From the NCBI GenBank assembly GCA_964482235.1, contig CAYZWU010000048.1, positions 1-40,727 of the forward strand: a stretch of 40,727 nucleotides of DNA, written 5' to 3'. A program made the position numbers and the translations under genes. Numbering within the stretch: position 1 is the stretch's first letter; the number at the start of each line of letters is the position of its first letter. Shown here piece after piece: positions 26,201 to 33,073 of the stretch. This DNA is from CAYZWU01 sp964482235 (GTDB lineage: Bacteria; Planctomycetota; B15-G4; CAYZWU01). Below the pieces are notes generated by a model that was given only the letters and a program-made list of their open reading frames with translations, was not told where the DNA came from and ran no database searches.

Positions 26201-26663
26201 CGTGGACTACTTCACGCGGAGCTCGGGCAGGAACGTGGCCTCCTTCTTCATCAAGAAGCGGTTCGAGCTGATCGACATCTACGACTGGGACGAGCTCTCC
26301 CTGACCTGCGGCGACGGGGAGGAGAAGTACCTTTCCCATGCCGGCTCGTCGCGGATCGGGCCTGCTCCGGACGGCGCCGGCAAGTGCCGCATCCTGGAAG
26401 AGGGAGAGCTTCATTACTCCTTTCCCGTTCCGCCCGGTGCGAAGCGACTTCGTGTGACCATCACCTTCGGCGGCCGGGGCATCTGCGACGCCTGGGACAA
26501 GCGGCTCTTCCGCAAAAAGGCGAGGGGCGACTGGGAGGAGCGGACCGTCATTCTCAACAACGCGGACCTCTGGGCAGGATCGCGTCTCAGGCTGACATTC
26601 ACGCCCGAGAAGGCGGGATCGAAAACGATTCTCCTGAAAAAGATCACCATCAAGAAAGATTGA
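23235..26663 (+). CDS. Large secreted protein: two DUF1080-like domains and an HExxH peptidase-like domain
   Basis: The protein has 1142 residues from the ATG at 23235; an ATG at 23214 adds seven residues, two of them glutamates before the signal peptide, and has no ribosome site. After the signal peptide (hydrophobic core near residues 8-20) comes a short helical repeat. A DUF1080/concanavalin-like segment follows ('LYDGKSLRGWKK'), then more helical repeats. A clearer second DUF1080 copy comes next ('LFNGTDLTGWK', 'DGKPLFTK', 'IGLFATDG'). A beta-sandwich leads to a peptidase-like domain with HEMSH at about 849-853 and a glutamate 15 residues beyond the second histidine ('PPWFGEGKS'), as in gluzincin or M60-like enzymes. 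A final beta domain closes it. I infer an extracellular glycan- or glycoprotein-acting enzyme. Confidence 0.78.
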   Translation: MTARFRALHLVLLFVLLTCPFTHPSQSEKRADDGLAVEELVGHAVAEMLLLAEELIEQGYPEAAQRAIEICLDLDKETPGAGGLKEKIVARNRSRPAIAPWRGSEAFTHNLYDGKSLRGWKKSRGKWNATSLGILCDSGRSTATIAPQKAPKECAGFSLGLAFKIDPESEIDVVCGRSGRDKVGIRLAKSGAALFNFKTSARKGSPSKRGFQPNRVIHLFIVVDGGRISVTDSRREVAAGTFDDFIAGGIEFHARGNICLDKILFTPSQYDICMEQGLGALKKGDEAEAASHLIRARAALPGAALPAGYLAGIMNELGHGDEAARLAADFLRLSEGNRSHDSQVRRLARTAERIAAEAGESICRVEAGAAAWAKRIALKGEQALVAGEIHAAAAAEKALLVLESRGEVKEDFRCRLFLVHHGGEEYLKLFNGTDLTGWKMEAGEWTVEEGRIRAETGPGKKSLLSERLFPFDRYMVKTRQRGSGSYIDQGINFFVGKEVYSLRLYRFMKKREITVSRGGNSVYYYPVPEDALTSTQWHDLDCLVHMNRLTVILDGKPLFTKILPAPPMPKIGLFATDGRRCTFGDILYRPVGIAGEYEGLLGSMDVPLGEVIECETLKEGEITLRGKVREQPFAYSGSSLADALDRNSKEGIGFRFKTVALQDAVLSLRYAAIPGRREAAASEEDTRLSVLLDGRELEKPLLLPFTPSINDFAYASIPVGDLAWGRHDVRLKCRAATGRNVLDRIVISDPGSVPEEETKIYDTPLAPHFKIRLSPGVQLPENAEEIFTLLETLRKYMVDHYGFEPADPLYYNLISRECWGDPHKGGYATGDNLYVPEETTARGLSTIMHEMSHNFDVGQGFNPPWFGEGKSFPIFLKFSKETGIRYRHFQRPLSRQTPMAGEDAFEGLEVQGENLLQYWGTSKFPYWGKLPDGRNLTSLGYRASNWFCRKLSEHLGEWWLRDYFILLRKEIEEKTYFMPRDRVEANSVIVDYFTRSSGRNVASFFIKKRFELIDIYDWDELSLTCGDGEEKYLSHAGSSRIGPAPDGAGKCRILEEGELHYSFPVPPGAKRLRVTITFGGRGICDAWDKRLFRKKARGDWEERTVILNNADLWAGSRLRLTFTPEKAGSKTILLKKITIKKD

Positions 26664-26806
26664 CAGGCAGGAGTCTTTCCCCTTAACCTGGATCACTCAC
26701 CGGAGTCGCGGACAGGCACGGTGAAAAGACCGGTTCATGAGGTTTCGAACAAGAAGATGGAGGGTGCGCCTCGGACCGCGCAGCCCTTTTTCGGAGAATA
26801 GACACC

Positions 26807-28477
26807 ATGACTCCTTCACTCAAGTTTGACGTGGCCGACCGCCGCCTCACCTATTCTGGTCGAAAGAAGGCTTTCCCCTACTACGAGGAAAAGATCTCCT
26901 CCTTCAACCAGCGGCACCACGAGATCTTCAACCAGTACGACATCCAGCTCAAGAAGGCGACGATCTACACCCTCAACGGCTCGATCCTCAACAAGTCGAA
27001 TCTCGGCGCCTTCCGGTCGAAGCAGATCCGCCAGGCCGTCGTGCTGGCCGCCGCTCTCCCGGCCGCGGCCGTGGCCCTGCACGGCTACGGCTCCCTGAAC
27101 AATCTTCCCAAGGCAAAGCAGACCAAGGAGGCGGCCAACCGTCTCAAGCGGGCCAACGACCGGACGGCGGCCCAGGTGATGTCCGAGGTGCTTCAGACCA
27201 CGACGGACACTCTGGAGCACGGCGAGGAGATCATCATCGAGTCGGCCATCACCGAAGGCGTGCGCGTCAAGCCCGGCGTGGAGATGGGCGGCAATCCCAC
27301 GATCCCCGTGGGCGCCCTCTTCGGCAAGCCCGAGCACAGGGATGTCTACGGCCGCGGGTCGCCGCAGTACGTGAGCCAGCTCTCCATGGGAAGCGACGTG
27401 ATCGAAGGGACGACCAAATCGGTCAAGGGGATCCACAGCTCCCTCACGTCGCTCTTCGTCACCGAGTCCCACGTGAAGCGCCACCTGCCCGACATCTACG
27501 TGCAGCGCTGGATGGCCGGCGTGCCTTTCGAGGACTTCGATCCGCACGAAACCACGATCAAGGAATCGGCCAACATCATGGCCCGGGCGTACGGGCTGAA
27601 GAGCCTGAGGCAGCTCTCCTCCTTCCTGCTGGACAGGCCGCGCCACGAGGTGGCCTTCAAGGAGCTGAACCGGCTCGGCGTTGCCACACCCTATGACAAG
27701 GACGGCGACCTCTTCCCGGGCATCGTGCTGGGAGCCGAGGGGCTCGAGTTCCCCAACGGTGTCGGTCTCTCGTCGATGATCGGCGACATCGGCGGCTCGG
27801 CCGAGTGGGCCGTGGGTGTGCTGCCCCTCGTCTGGCGGGGAGGGCACGCCATCGGCATGCTCACGAGCCAGTCGTCCCTCACGAGAAAGGACCTCTCTCC
27901 CGAGCAGCTCTGGAAGGAGCGCTTCCACTACACGGAAGACGAGTTCATGCTGATCCAGGACGCCCGGTTCGAGAGAAAGCCGTACTTCACCATCGACGAC
28001 ATCCTCAGCAAGCCTTTCGCCGGCGGGTACAGCGCCTTCTCCTCCATCTCGGACAACTACTTCTACCCGGACCTCGTCGGTGCGGCACCGGGCAAGGACG
28101 GCAATTCGTTCATCGTCCACACCCTGGTGATCAACTCGCTGGGCATCACCGAGCACTGGGAGATGGAGTTTGCCTGCCACACCAGCCTCGATCACTCGAT
28201 CGATCTGATGGCCTCGCCCAAGGAGAAGCTCGAGAAGCTGGAGGGCGCCGAGCTGGAGCGGACGATCTGCAGCCAGCTCGAGAAGCCGTTGAGCCGGGAG
28301 AGGCTGCGGATCTTCTTCACCAACGAGTATTATCCGGCCTTCATCCCAACAGGTAACAGGAAGATCGTTCTCGAGAACAGCCTCGAGTTGCTGATCAAGC
28401 GAGGAACATTCACCGACAAGGACAGGGAGATCGTCGAGATCTTCCGGAAGCACTGCCCCTTCTGGTTCACGTCCTGA
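26807..28477 (+). CDS. Divergent GlpX-fold (class II fructose-bisphosphatase-like) protein
   Basis: This 556-residue protein is much longer than GlpX (about 330). From about residue 110 the order of GlpX landmarks is kept: an 'ANDRTAA' loop with D118 where GlpX has its metal aspartate; DVIEGT (197-202) for DPIEGT; 'LPDIYVQRWMAG' (227-238) for the PDxY segment; PRH (278-280); DGD (299-301); and 'GGSAEWAVG' with E333 for GGAPEG. The first ~100 residues contain a hydrophobic patch near 77-92 and match nothing I know. GlpX hydrolyses sugar bisphosphates in the cytoplasm. Conservation of metal and phosphate residues argues for a phosphatase, but the substrate is open. The next gene starts 22 bases later. 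Confidence 0.6.
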   Translation: MTPSLKFDVADRRLTYSGRKKAFPYYEEKISSFNQRHHEIFNQYDIQLKKATIYTLNGSILNKSNLGAFRSKQIRQAVVLAAALPAAAVALHGYGSLNNLPKAKQTKEAANRLKRANDRTAAQVMSEVLQTTTDTLEHGEEIIIESAITEGVRVKPGVEMGGNPTIPVGALFGKPEHRDVYGRGSPQYVSQLSMGSDVIEGTTKSVKGIHSSLTSLFVTESHVKRHLPDIYVQRWMAGVPFEDFDPHETTIKESANIMARAYGLKSLRQLSSFLLDRPRHEVAFKELNRLGVATPYDKDGDLFPGIVLGAEGLEFPNGVGLSSMIGDIGGSAEWAVGVLPLVWRGGHAIGMLTSQSSLTRKDLSPEQLWKERFHYTEDEFMLIQDARFERKPYFTIDDILSKPFAGGYSAFSSISDNYFYPDLVGAAPGKDGNSFIVHTLVINSLGITEHWEMEFACHTSLDHSIDLMASPKEKLEKLEGAELERTICSQLEKPLSRERLRIFFTNEYYPAFIPTGNRKIVLENSLELLIKRGTFTDKDREIVEIFRKHCPFWFTS

Positions 28478-28499
28478 CGGTTCGTTTAGCGGGGATCGG

Positions 28500-29483
28500 G
28501 TGTTGAAGCTGAAAACCAAGCAGATAGTCGCGATCTACATTGATCTGCTCCGACTTCTCGAGGCGGGATCCAAGCCGCTGGAGGCGATGCGCCGGCTGAG
28601 CCTGGGAGAAGGGAGGCCCGCGCCGCTCTTCACCAACGCCGTTTCGGCCATGGAGGAAGGCGAGAACCTGGCTGACGCCATCAACAAGGCGGCGCCGGGC
28701 GCTCTCCCAGATCGGGATCTGAGGATCCTCGAGGCGGCCGAGCTGACCGGCTCGTACAGGGAATCGCTCCGGAGGCTCGTGGATGACCACCAGCGGCGAA
28801 TGACGGTGATCAGGAAGCACCTGATCTTCACCGCCTACCCCGCCCTGATCGTCCACCTCTCCGCGGCGGCCGCCGTGACGCTCATCTCCATGGGTTTCGT
28901 CAACGCCATGATGATCATCGGGCTGGTTCTCGCCGTGATCCCCTTCTACGCCATGACCTTTTATGCCTGGTCGCTCCTCTCGGACTACAAGAGCGATCCG
29001 GCCTGCCGCGACCGGCTTCTCTCGAGCCGGTTTCTCGGGAAGTTCGTGCTGTACCAGGAGCTCGGAGACTGCTTCCGCCACCTCTACACGCTCTACGCGG
29101 CCGGTATCCGGCTCGACGAGGCAGCCGAACGGGCCGTTTCCATGATCACGTCCACCAAGCTGCGGGAACGGGTGAAGAAATCCTTCTCCCCTCTCGAGGA
29201 GGGCGAGCCGTTCACCGCCTGCCTGGAAGGCCTCGATCTCCCGGACATCGCCACGGTGAAGCGTCTTTCCGTGGGCGAGGAGACGGGCAACCTGGAGGAG
29301 GCGTTGAAGGAGACGGCCGAGGAGCTGGAGGAGTGCGCCCGGCAGAAGGTCGCCTCCCTCCTGGTCCGCGCGGCCGTGATCACCGGCGCCTGCGCCATGA
29401 TCGGGGCGGCCTGCCTCATCGTGGGCTTCTACGTCGATCACCTGATGGATCTTGCGGAGCAGATCGACTCGATCCAGAAGTGA
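28500..29483 (+). CDS. Orphan GspF/PilC-family (T2SSF) membrane protein
   Basis: The 327-residue protein starts at a GTG (28500), with a TTG two codons on as the alternative. Two T2SSF-type cytoplasmic helical bundles (about 5-115 and 180-285) are separated by a pair of membrane helices (about 116-165), and a final helix lies near 295-318. The repeated 'LEAGSKPLEAM' and 'YAAGIRLDEAAER' motifs mark the two halves. GspF/PilC proteins form the inner-membrane platform of type II secretion and type IV pili. No secretion ATPase, pseudopilin or secretin gene lies nearby, so this copy is orphaned. It sits between the GlpX-like and TIR genes with gaps of 22 and 24 bases, suggesting one transcript. Confidence 0.85.
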   Translation: MLKLKTKQIVAIYIDLLRLLEAGSKPLEAMRRLSLGEGRPAPLFTNAVSAMEEGENLADAINKAAPGALPDRDLRILEAAELTGSYRESLRRLVDDHQRRMTVIRKHLIFTAYPALIVHLSAAAAVTLISMGFVNAMMIIGLVLAVIPFYAMTFYAWSLLSDYKSDPACRDRLLSSRFLGKFVLYQELGDCFRHLYTLYAAGIRLDEAAERAVSMITSTKLRERVKKSFSPLEEGEPFTACLEGLDLPDIATVKRLSVGEETGNLEEALKETAEELEECARQKVASLLVRAAVITGACAMIGAACLIVGFYVDHLMDLAEQIDSIQK

Positions 29484-29507
29484 TCTTTTCTTGCGGGGGG
29501 GTAGATC

Positions 29508-30476
29508 ATGTCGCGCATCTTCATCAGCTACAACCGCGAAAGCGCCGATGCTGCCGGGAATCTGGCGAATGACATCGAAAAGCTGAATCACACCGTCTGG
29601 CTCGATCAGAAGCTGGGCGGGGGGCAGAAGTGGTGGGAACAGATCCTCGCGAAGATCCGGAAGAGCGACCTCTTCATCTTCCTCCTGAATCCCGAAGCCC
29701 TGGAGTCCGCGGCCTGCAAGCTCGAGTACGGCTATGCCTCAGATATCGGGAAACCGATCCTGCCTGTCCTGGTTTCCGATGAGGTTTCCATCGATACCCT
29801 TCCTCCCGAGCTGTCGCAGATACAGTTCGTGGATTACAGGAAGCGAGATCACGTCGCCGCCCTGGACCTGGCCGGGGCGTTCGCGATCCTGCCGCCTCCC
29901 GGCCCTCTGCCCGATCCCTTGCCGCGGCCCCCGGAAGTGCCCATCTCCAAGATTCAGAAACTCAACGACCGGATCGAGACGACAGCCACCCTGAGTCGTG
30001 AGGAACAGAGCGCGCTCCTCATAGACGTGAAGAGAATCTATCGTGATCCCGAATCGACGGTCGATGGGAGAGACCTGCTGGCAAAGCTGAGAAAGCGTGA
30101 AGATCTTCTCTCCGTCATCGCCGAAGAGATTGACGATCTTCTGAAGCAGAAGATCAAGAAGCCGACCGGACGTCGGCGCGGATCGAAAAAAGCGGGCAAG
30201 AAGAAGATCGACACAGGAGGCGATCCGAAGAAACGCCGGTCCTGGGTCCGCTGGGGTGTTCCAGCACTCACCTTGCTGGTTTCCATTCCTGCCGGTTGGG
30301 GCGTTGCTGCGTGGATAGATTGGTGTGGTGGCCCGGACGAGGAGGTGGCCATGGGGATGGGGATCACCTGGGCCTTCGGTCTGTTTCTCTCCCTGTTCCT
30401 GTGGTTCAAGCTGAAACGCAGATCGGGCTCCAGAAAGAAGATTGCTGACGACGCGTCCATATCCGAGACAAGCTGA
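29508..30476 (+). CDS. TIR-domain protein with two C-terminal membrane helices
   Basis: The protein has 322 residues. The TIR domain (about 1-125) opens 'RIFISYNRESAD'. It carries 'VWLDQKLGGGQKWWEQI' and E73 in 'ESAACKLEYGYA', the position of the NAD-hydrolase glutamate in catalytic TIR domains. A proline-rich linker (128-145) and a helical region (146-215) follow, then a strongly basic stretch (221-245) and two membrane helices (about 249-270 and 280-300) with a basic tail. The TIR domain should therefore face the cytoplasm. The ribosome site is a run of G six bases before the ATG. Bacterial TIR proteins may cleave NAD in anti-phage defence or act in signalling; which applies here is not shown. 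Confidence 0.88.
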   Translation: MSRIFISYNRESADAAGNLANDIEKLNHTVWLDQKLGGGQKWWEQILAKIRKSDLFIFLLNPEALESAACKLEYGYASDIGKPILPVLVSDEVSIDTLPPELSQIQFVDYRKRDHVAALDLAGAFAILPPPGPLPDPLPRPPEVPISKIQKLNDRIETTATLSREEQSALLIDVKRIYRDPESTVDGRDLLAKLRKREDLLSVIAEEIDDLLKQKIKKPTGRRRGSKKAGKKKIDTGGDPKKRRSWVRWGVPALTLLVSIPAGWGVAAWIDWCGGPDEEVAMGMGITWAFGLFLSLFLWFKLKRRSGSRKKIADDASISETS

Positions 30477-30556
30477 TCGCAGTTCGAGAGAGACACAGTT
30501 CAAGGCGGCGTGCGAGGAGTACATCGCAAATCGGACTGCATCGTGGAGGAAGGGAG

Positions 30557-31183
30557 ATGAAACGACTTACTGCAGTTCTTTTCCTGCTCACCCTCCTTGG
30601 CACCGGCATCCAAGCAGCCGATATCGACGAAAACGAGCTGGAACAGCTGAAAATCGACAGCCAGCGTCTGCGTTCGCTGCTTCCCAAGATGCTCGATTCC
30701 ACGGATCCCGACATGGTTGGCGAAGCGGTCCTCATCATCCATCGCGACCAGATGCGGAAGAGACAGCCCTCCGAGGAGCTCCTGTCCAAGGTGAATGCGG
30801 CGCTGCAACGGCTCCTGAAGAAACCGGAGTTTACTGAAGGTCTCACCCGGCGCGTCGCCTGCCAGGTTCTGGGCAATGCTCGTTCGCGAAAAGACGTGCC
30901 CGTTCTCCTTCAAGCTCTGGCCGATCCCTACCTTTACGAAGAATGGTCACCCGCCCCGGGCGGTGCCGGAACGCATGTGGAATGGTTCGCCGTCTGGCGG
31001 GACGCTGACCGTGCCTTGCGCCGGATCACGGGAGCGAACCCCATCCCCCAGCCCAGGCAGCGTGATCCGGACTATACCGGCAAACAGCAGAAGGAGATCC
31101 GCGACGCATGGCTCCTTTGGTGGAAAAGGAATGCCGATGAGGCCGGGGAGGCTGATCGAGAAAAGAAAGGCGAAGCACCATGA
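30557..31183 (+). CDS. Secreted HEAT-like helical protein of unknown function
   Basis: The 208-residue protein has a signal peptide of about 20 residues (hydrophobic core 'LTAVLFLLTLLGTGI', cleavage likely after GIQA). The rest is helical, with one recognisable HEAT-type unit ('RRVACQVLGNARSRKDVPVL') followed by a tryptophan-rich region ('HVEWFAVWRDADRALRRITG', 'DAWLLWWKRN'). GGAGG lies 7 bases before the ATG. It is 80 bases after the TIR gene, and its stop overlaps the next start by 4 bases, so the last two genes are coupled. I do not recognise a family beyond the helical-repeat resemblance. The periplasm is the likely location. Confidence 0.7.
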   Translation: MKRLTAVLFLLTLLGTGIQAADIDENELEQLKIDSQRLRSLLPKMLDSTDPDMVGEAVLIIHRDQMRKRQPSEELLSKVNAALQRLLKKPEFTEGLTRRVACQVLGNARSRKDVPVLLQALADPYLYEEWSPAPGGAGTHVEWFAVWRDADRALRRITGANPIPQPRQRDPDYTGKQQKEIRDAWLLWWKRNADEAGEADREKKGEAP

Positions 31184-31482
31184 CCGACGACAGGGTGATC
31201 TACAACGGCGTCCCGATGCATCCGAAGTGGCCCGCCAGGATCGAGGAGGCGCAGAAGCTGAAGACCTACGTGATCAACGGCAAGGAATACAGGCGAATAG
31301 CCTACGGCGATGAAGAGGACGACTGGGGCGCAGACGACGCACCCTGCCACGACTGCAAGGTGGTCAAGGGACAGTACCACGTCGGCCCTGCATGCGACGT
31401 GGAGCGCTGCCCCTGCTGCGGAGGCCAGGTGATATCCTGCGACTGCGAATACGAGGGCGACGAAGAGGACGATTCCGACTAG
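31180..31482 (+). CDS. Small acidic Cys-rich putative zinc-ribbon protein
   Basis: This 100-residue protein has no signal peptide. Cysteines and histidines are clustered in the second half: C56, H57, C59, H67, C72, C77, C79, C80, C87 and C89. This pattern resembles a zinc ribbon with the core 'CDVERCPCCGGQVISCDC'. It ends in an acidic tail. The start codon overlaps the preceding stop (ATGA). I recall similar small uncharacterised proteins with an HDC-x-GxYHxxGCDxExCPxCGGQ signature, so the family is probably widespread but of unknown role. Its stop codon overlaps the first bases of the palindrome at 31481-31660. Confidence 0.75.
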   Translation: MTDDRVIYNGVPMHPKWPARIEEAQKLKTYVINGKEYRRIAYGDEEDDWGADDAPCHDCKVVKGQYHVGPACDVERCPCCGGQVISCDCEYEGDEEDDSD

Positions 31483-31660
31483 CCCGGACATTTCATCCGA
31501 TTTCGTTACGAGGAACCATGAGGTTCGATGTGGCAAGGCGCATCGCGCGATTCGACCGCAGGCCTGTTTATGACAGGTTGAGGATCGAATCGTGTGATGC
31601 AACGCAGTCCACATCGGAGCTCATGGCTCCGCAGTAGAAATCGGATGAAATGTCCGGGCT
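31481..31660. repeat. Long imperfect palindrome between convergent genes
   Basis: The arms 31481-31504 and 31637-31660 are a perfect 24-bp inverted repeat. Further in, CCATGAGGTTCGATGTGG (31516-31533) pairs with 31609-31626 (16 of 18), and CATCGCGCGATTCGA (31541-31555) pairs with 31585-31599 (13 of 15). The centre is CCTGT (31563-31567), a 5-base loop, and ACAGG (31573-31577). Most inner mismatches become G-U pairs in a plus-strand transcript. It begins at the stop of the small Cys-rich gene and ends 6 bases before the stop of the propeller lipoprotein gene. It could be a bidirectional terminator, a MITE or a structured RNA. Confidence 0.85.
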
Positions 31661-31666
31661 TGAGGA

Positions 31667-32755
31667 TCACTCTACTGCCTTCTCCGCAGCCGCGAAGTCG
31701 AGGGTGCACTCGAGGCGGTCGATCTCGCTCCCCTTGCCGTCCTTCAGCAGGACGGTGAGTGGCCATCCCGTTTCTCTCGCCGGCGAGGCAACGAGGTCGA
31801 ATGTCGCTTCCTGGGTGTGTGAGCCGGAGCCGATATGATCGCCGGGCTCGATCTCCTCGAACTTTCTCGAGCTCGCTTCGCCTTCCCCTTCCACGAACTT
31901 GACGGGCTGCCCGTCCTTGTCGAGCAGGAAGATCTCGATCCTGCTGCCCGCCCCGTCTTCACCGGCCTCGAAGTGGTCGTTGTCGCCGAAGTTGTACCTG
32001 TACTTCACCGTGACCGTGTAGCCCGAACCCTTGTCCTGCGGCTCATCATCCTCCGCCTCGCCCGGCTTCCGTTTCTCGCCCTCCGCTCCCGACAGGACGA
32101 TCTTGGGCAGCTTCCAGCGCTCGGAGAGGTCCGCGAGGTTGAAGGCGTGGATCCGCCCCCCCATGGTGATCAGGAAGACCGCGCCGTCGTGGAACGAGGG
32201 CTTTGCATAGAGCCTGGCGTTCAGGTCAATGTGATTCATGATCGCGCCGCTTGCGGCATCGACGACGAAGACCAGGCCCTCCTTGTCGCCCACGACCACG
32301 AGGTTCGTGCCGGCATCGTAGCCGAGGCAGCCCACCACCGAGGGGACGCCCAGCTCCTCGTCGCCCATCTTCCACGGCGTGCCCGTCTCCTCGGGCTTGA
32401 TCCAGTTCTTCTTGCCCGTCTCCCTGTCGATCGACACGAGTTTTCCCTGGGAACCGATGATCAGGACGGCATCGCCGGTCAGAACGGGCGAGCTGTTGAT
32501 GAAGCCGCCCACGTCCTCGTAGGTCCAGGCGATCCTGCCGGTCTCGATGTCCACCTTGTGAACCGAGCTCGATCCGGTGGCCACGTAGAAGTACTGGCCG
32601 TCCGAGACGGGCGGTGCGGCCACGTACCCTTCGAGATGATTGAAGCTGACGGAATCCGTCATGCTCGTGGCAGTTTTCTCCTCGCCGGAGCAGCCGACGA
32701 TCAGTGAAGCCAGCATCGCCAGAATGAAGGAGGACAGAACATGTTTCCCGGCCAT
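31667..32755 (-). CDS. PQQ-type beta-propeller lipoprotein (BamB-like)
   Basis: The 362-residue protein starts at the ATG at 32755, which has AAGGA about 9 bases upstream; a TTG six codons earlier is less likely. It has a lipoprotein signal with lipobox LIVGC, cysteine at residue 22. Residues about 30-225 are PQQ-like blades ('VHKVDIETGRIAWTYEDVGG', 'LVSIDRETGKKNWI'), only about four, so the propeller looks short. An acidic, Lys-rich linker leads to a C-terminal beta-sandwich domain of about 110 residues. It is not close enough to BamB to claim a role in outer-membrane protein assembly. It converges on the small Cys-rich gene across the palindrome. Confidence 0.75.
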   Translation of the reverse strand: MAGKHVLSSFILAMLASLIVGCSGEEKTATSMTDSVSFNHLEGYVAAPPVSDGQYFYVATGSSSVHKVDIETGRIAWTYEDVGGFINSSPVLTGDAVLIIGSQGKLVSIDRETGKKNWIKPEETGTPWKMGDEELGVPSVVGCLGYDAGTNLVVVGDKEGLVFVVDAASGAIMNHIDLNARLYAKPSFHDGAVFLITMGGRIHAFNLADLSERWKLPKIVLSGAEGEKRKPGEAEDDEPQDKGSGYTVTVKYRYNFGDNDHFEAGEDGAGSRIEIFLLDKDGQPVKFVEGEGEASSRKFEEIEPGDHIGSGSHTQEATFDLVASPARETGWPLTVLLKDGKGSEIDRLECTLDFAAAEKAVE

Positions 32756-33073
32756 AATCGCGTTCCTTTTCAATTTCGATCCGATCGAGAAGTCCGAAGG
32801 AGTTTTCGCTTCCGGAACCGTTCCTTTCTCAGTGCAGGAGAGTCAAGATATCGAAAAGGGAAGGGGCTGTCTTCCAAAAAAGCGGCCCGCCCTTCCGCGC
32901 CTCCCTTCGGCAGCCTGCGACGGAAGTCATCGGACCGGAAAAGCCGTTCAAGACCGGACAGCAGGGACCCAGAGTAATTCCCAAATCAGTGGCTTTTTGG
33001 ATCACCGCCTGTATCATGGAACCCTTTATATAATTTAAGCACTCAAGGCCCCAATCAGGAGGAGCGAACCGAT
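32756..33073. other. Intergenic region between divergent genes
   Basis: This is a 318-base divergent spacer between the propeller lipoprotein and peptidase T. It holds the ribosome sites of both, and an AT-rich TATATAAT (33027-33034) that could serve as a -10 box for peptidase T, but with no -35 match at normal distance. I see no gene, hairpin or repeat of note in it. Confidence 0.5.

Noticed and set aside
26816..28519. Open frame of over 560 codons on the minus strand opposite the GlpX-like gene
   Set aside because: It is low-complexity Val/Leu/Arg/Glu-rich sequence, mirroring codon bias of the plus-strand gene. The plus strand carries ordered GlpX motifs and fits operon spacing.
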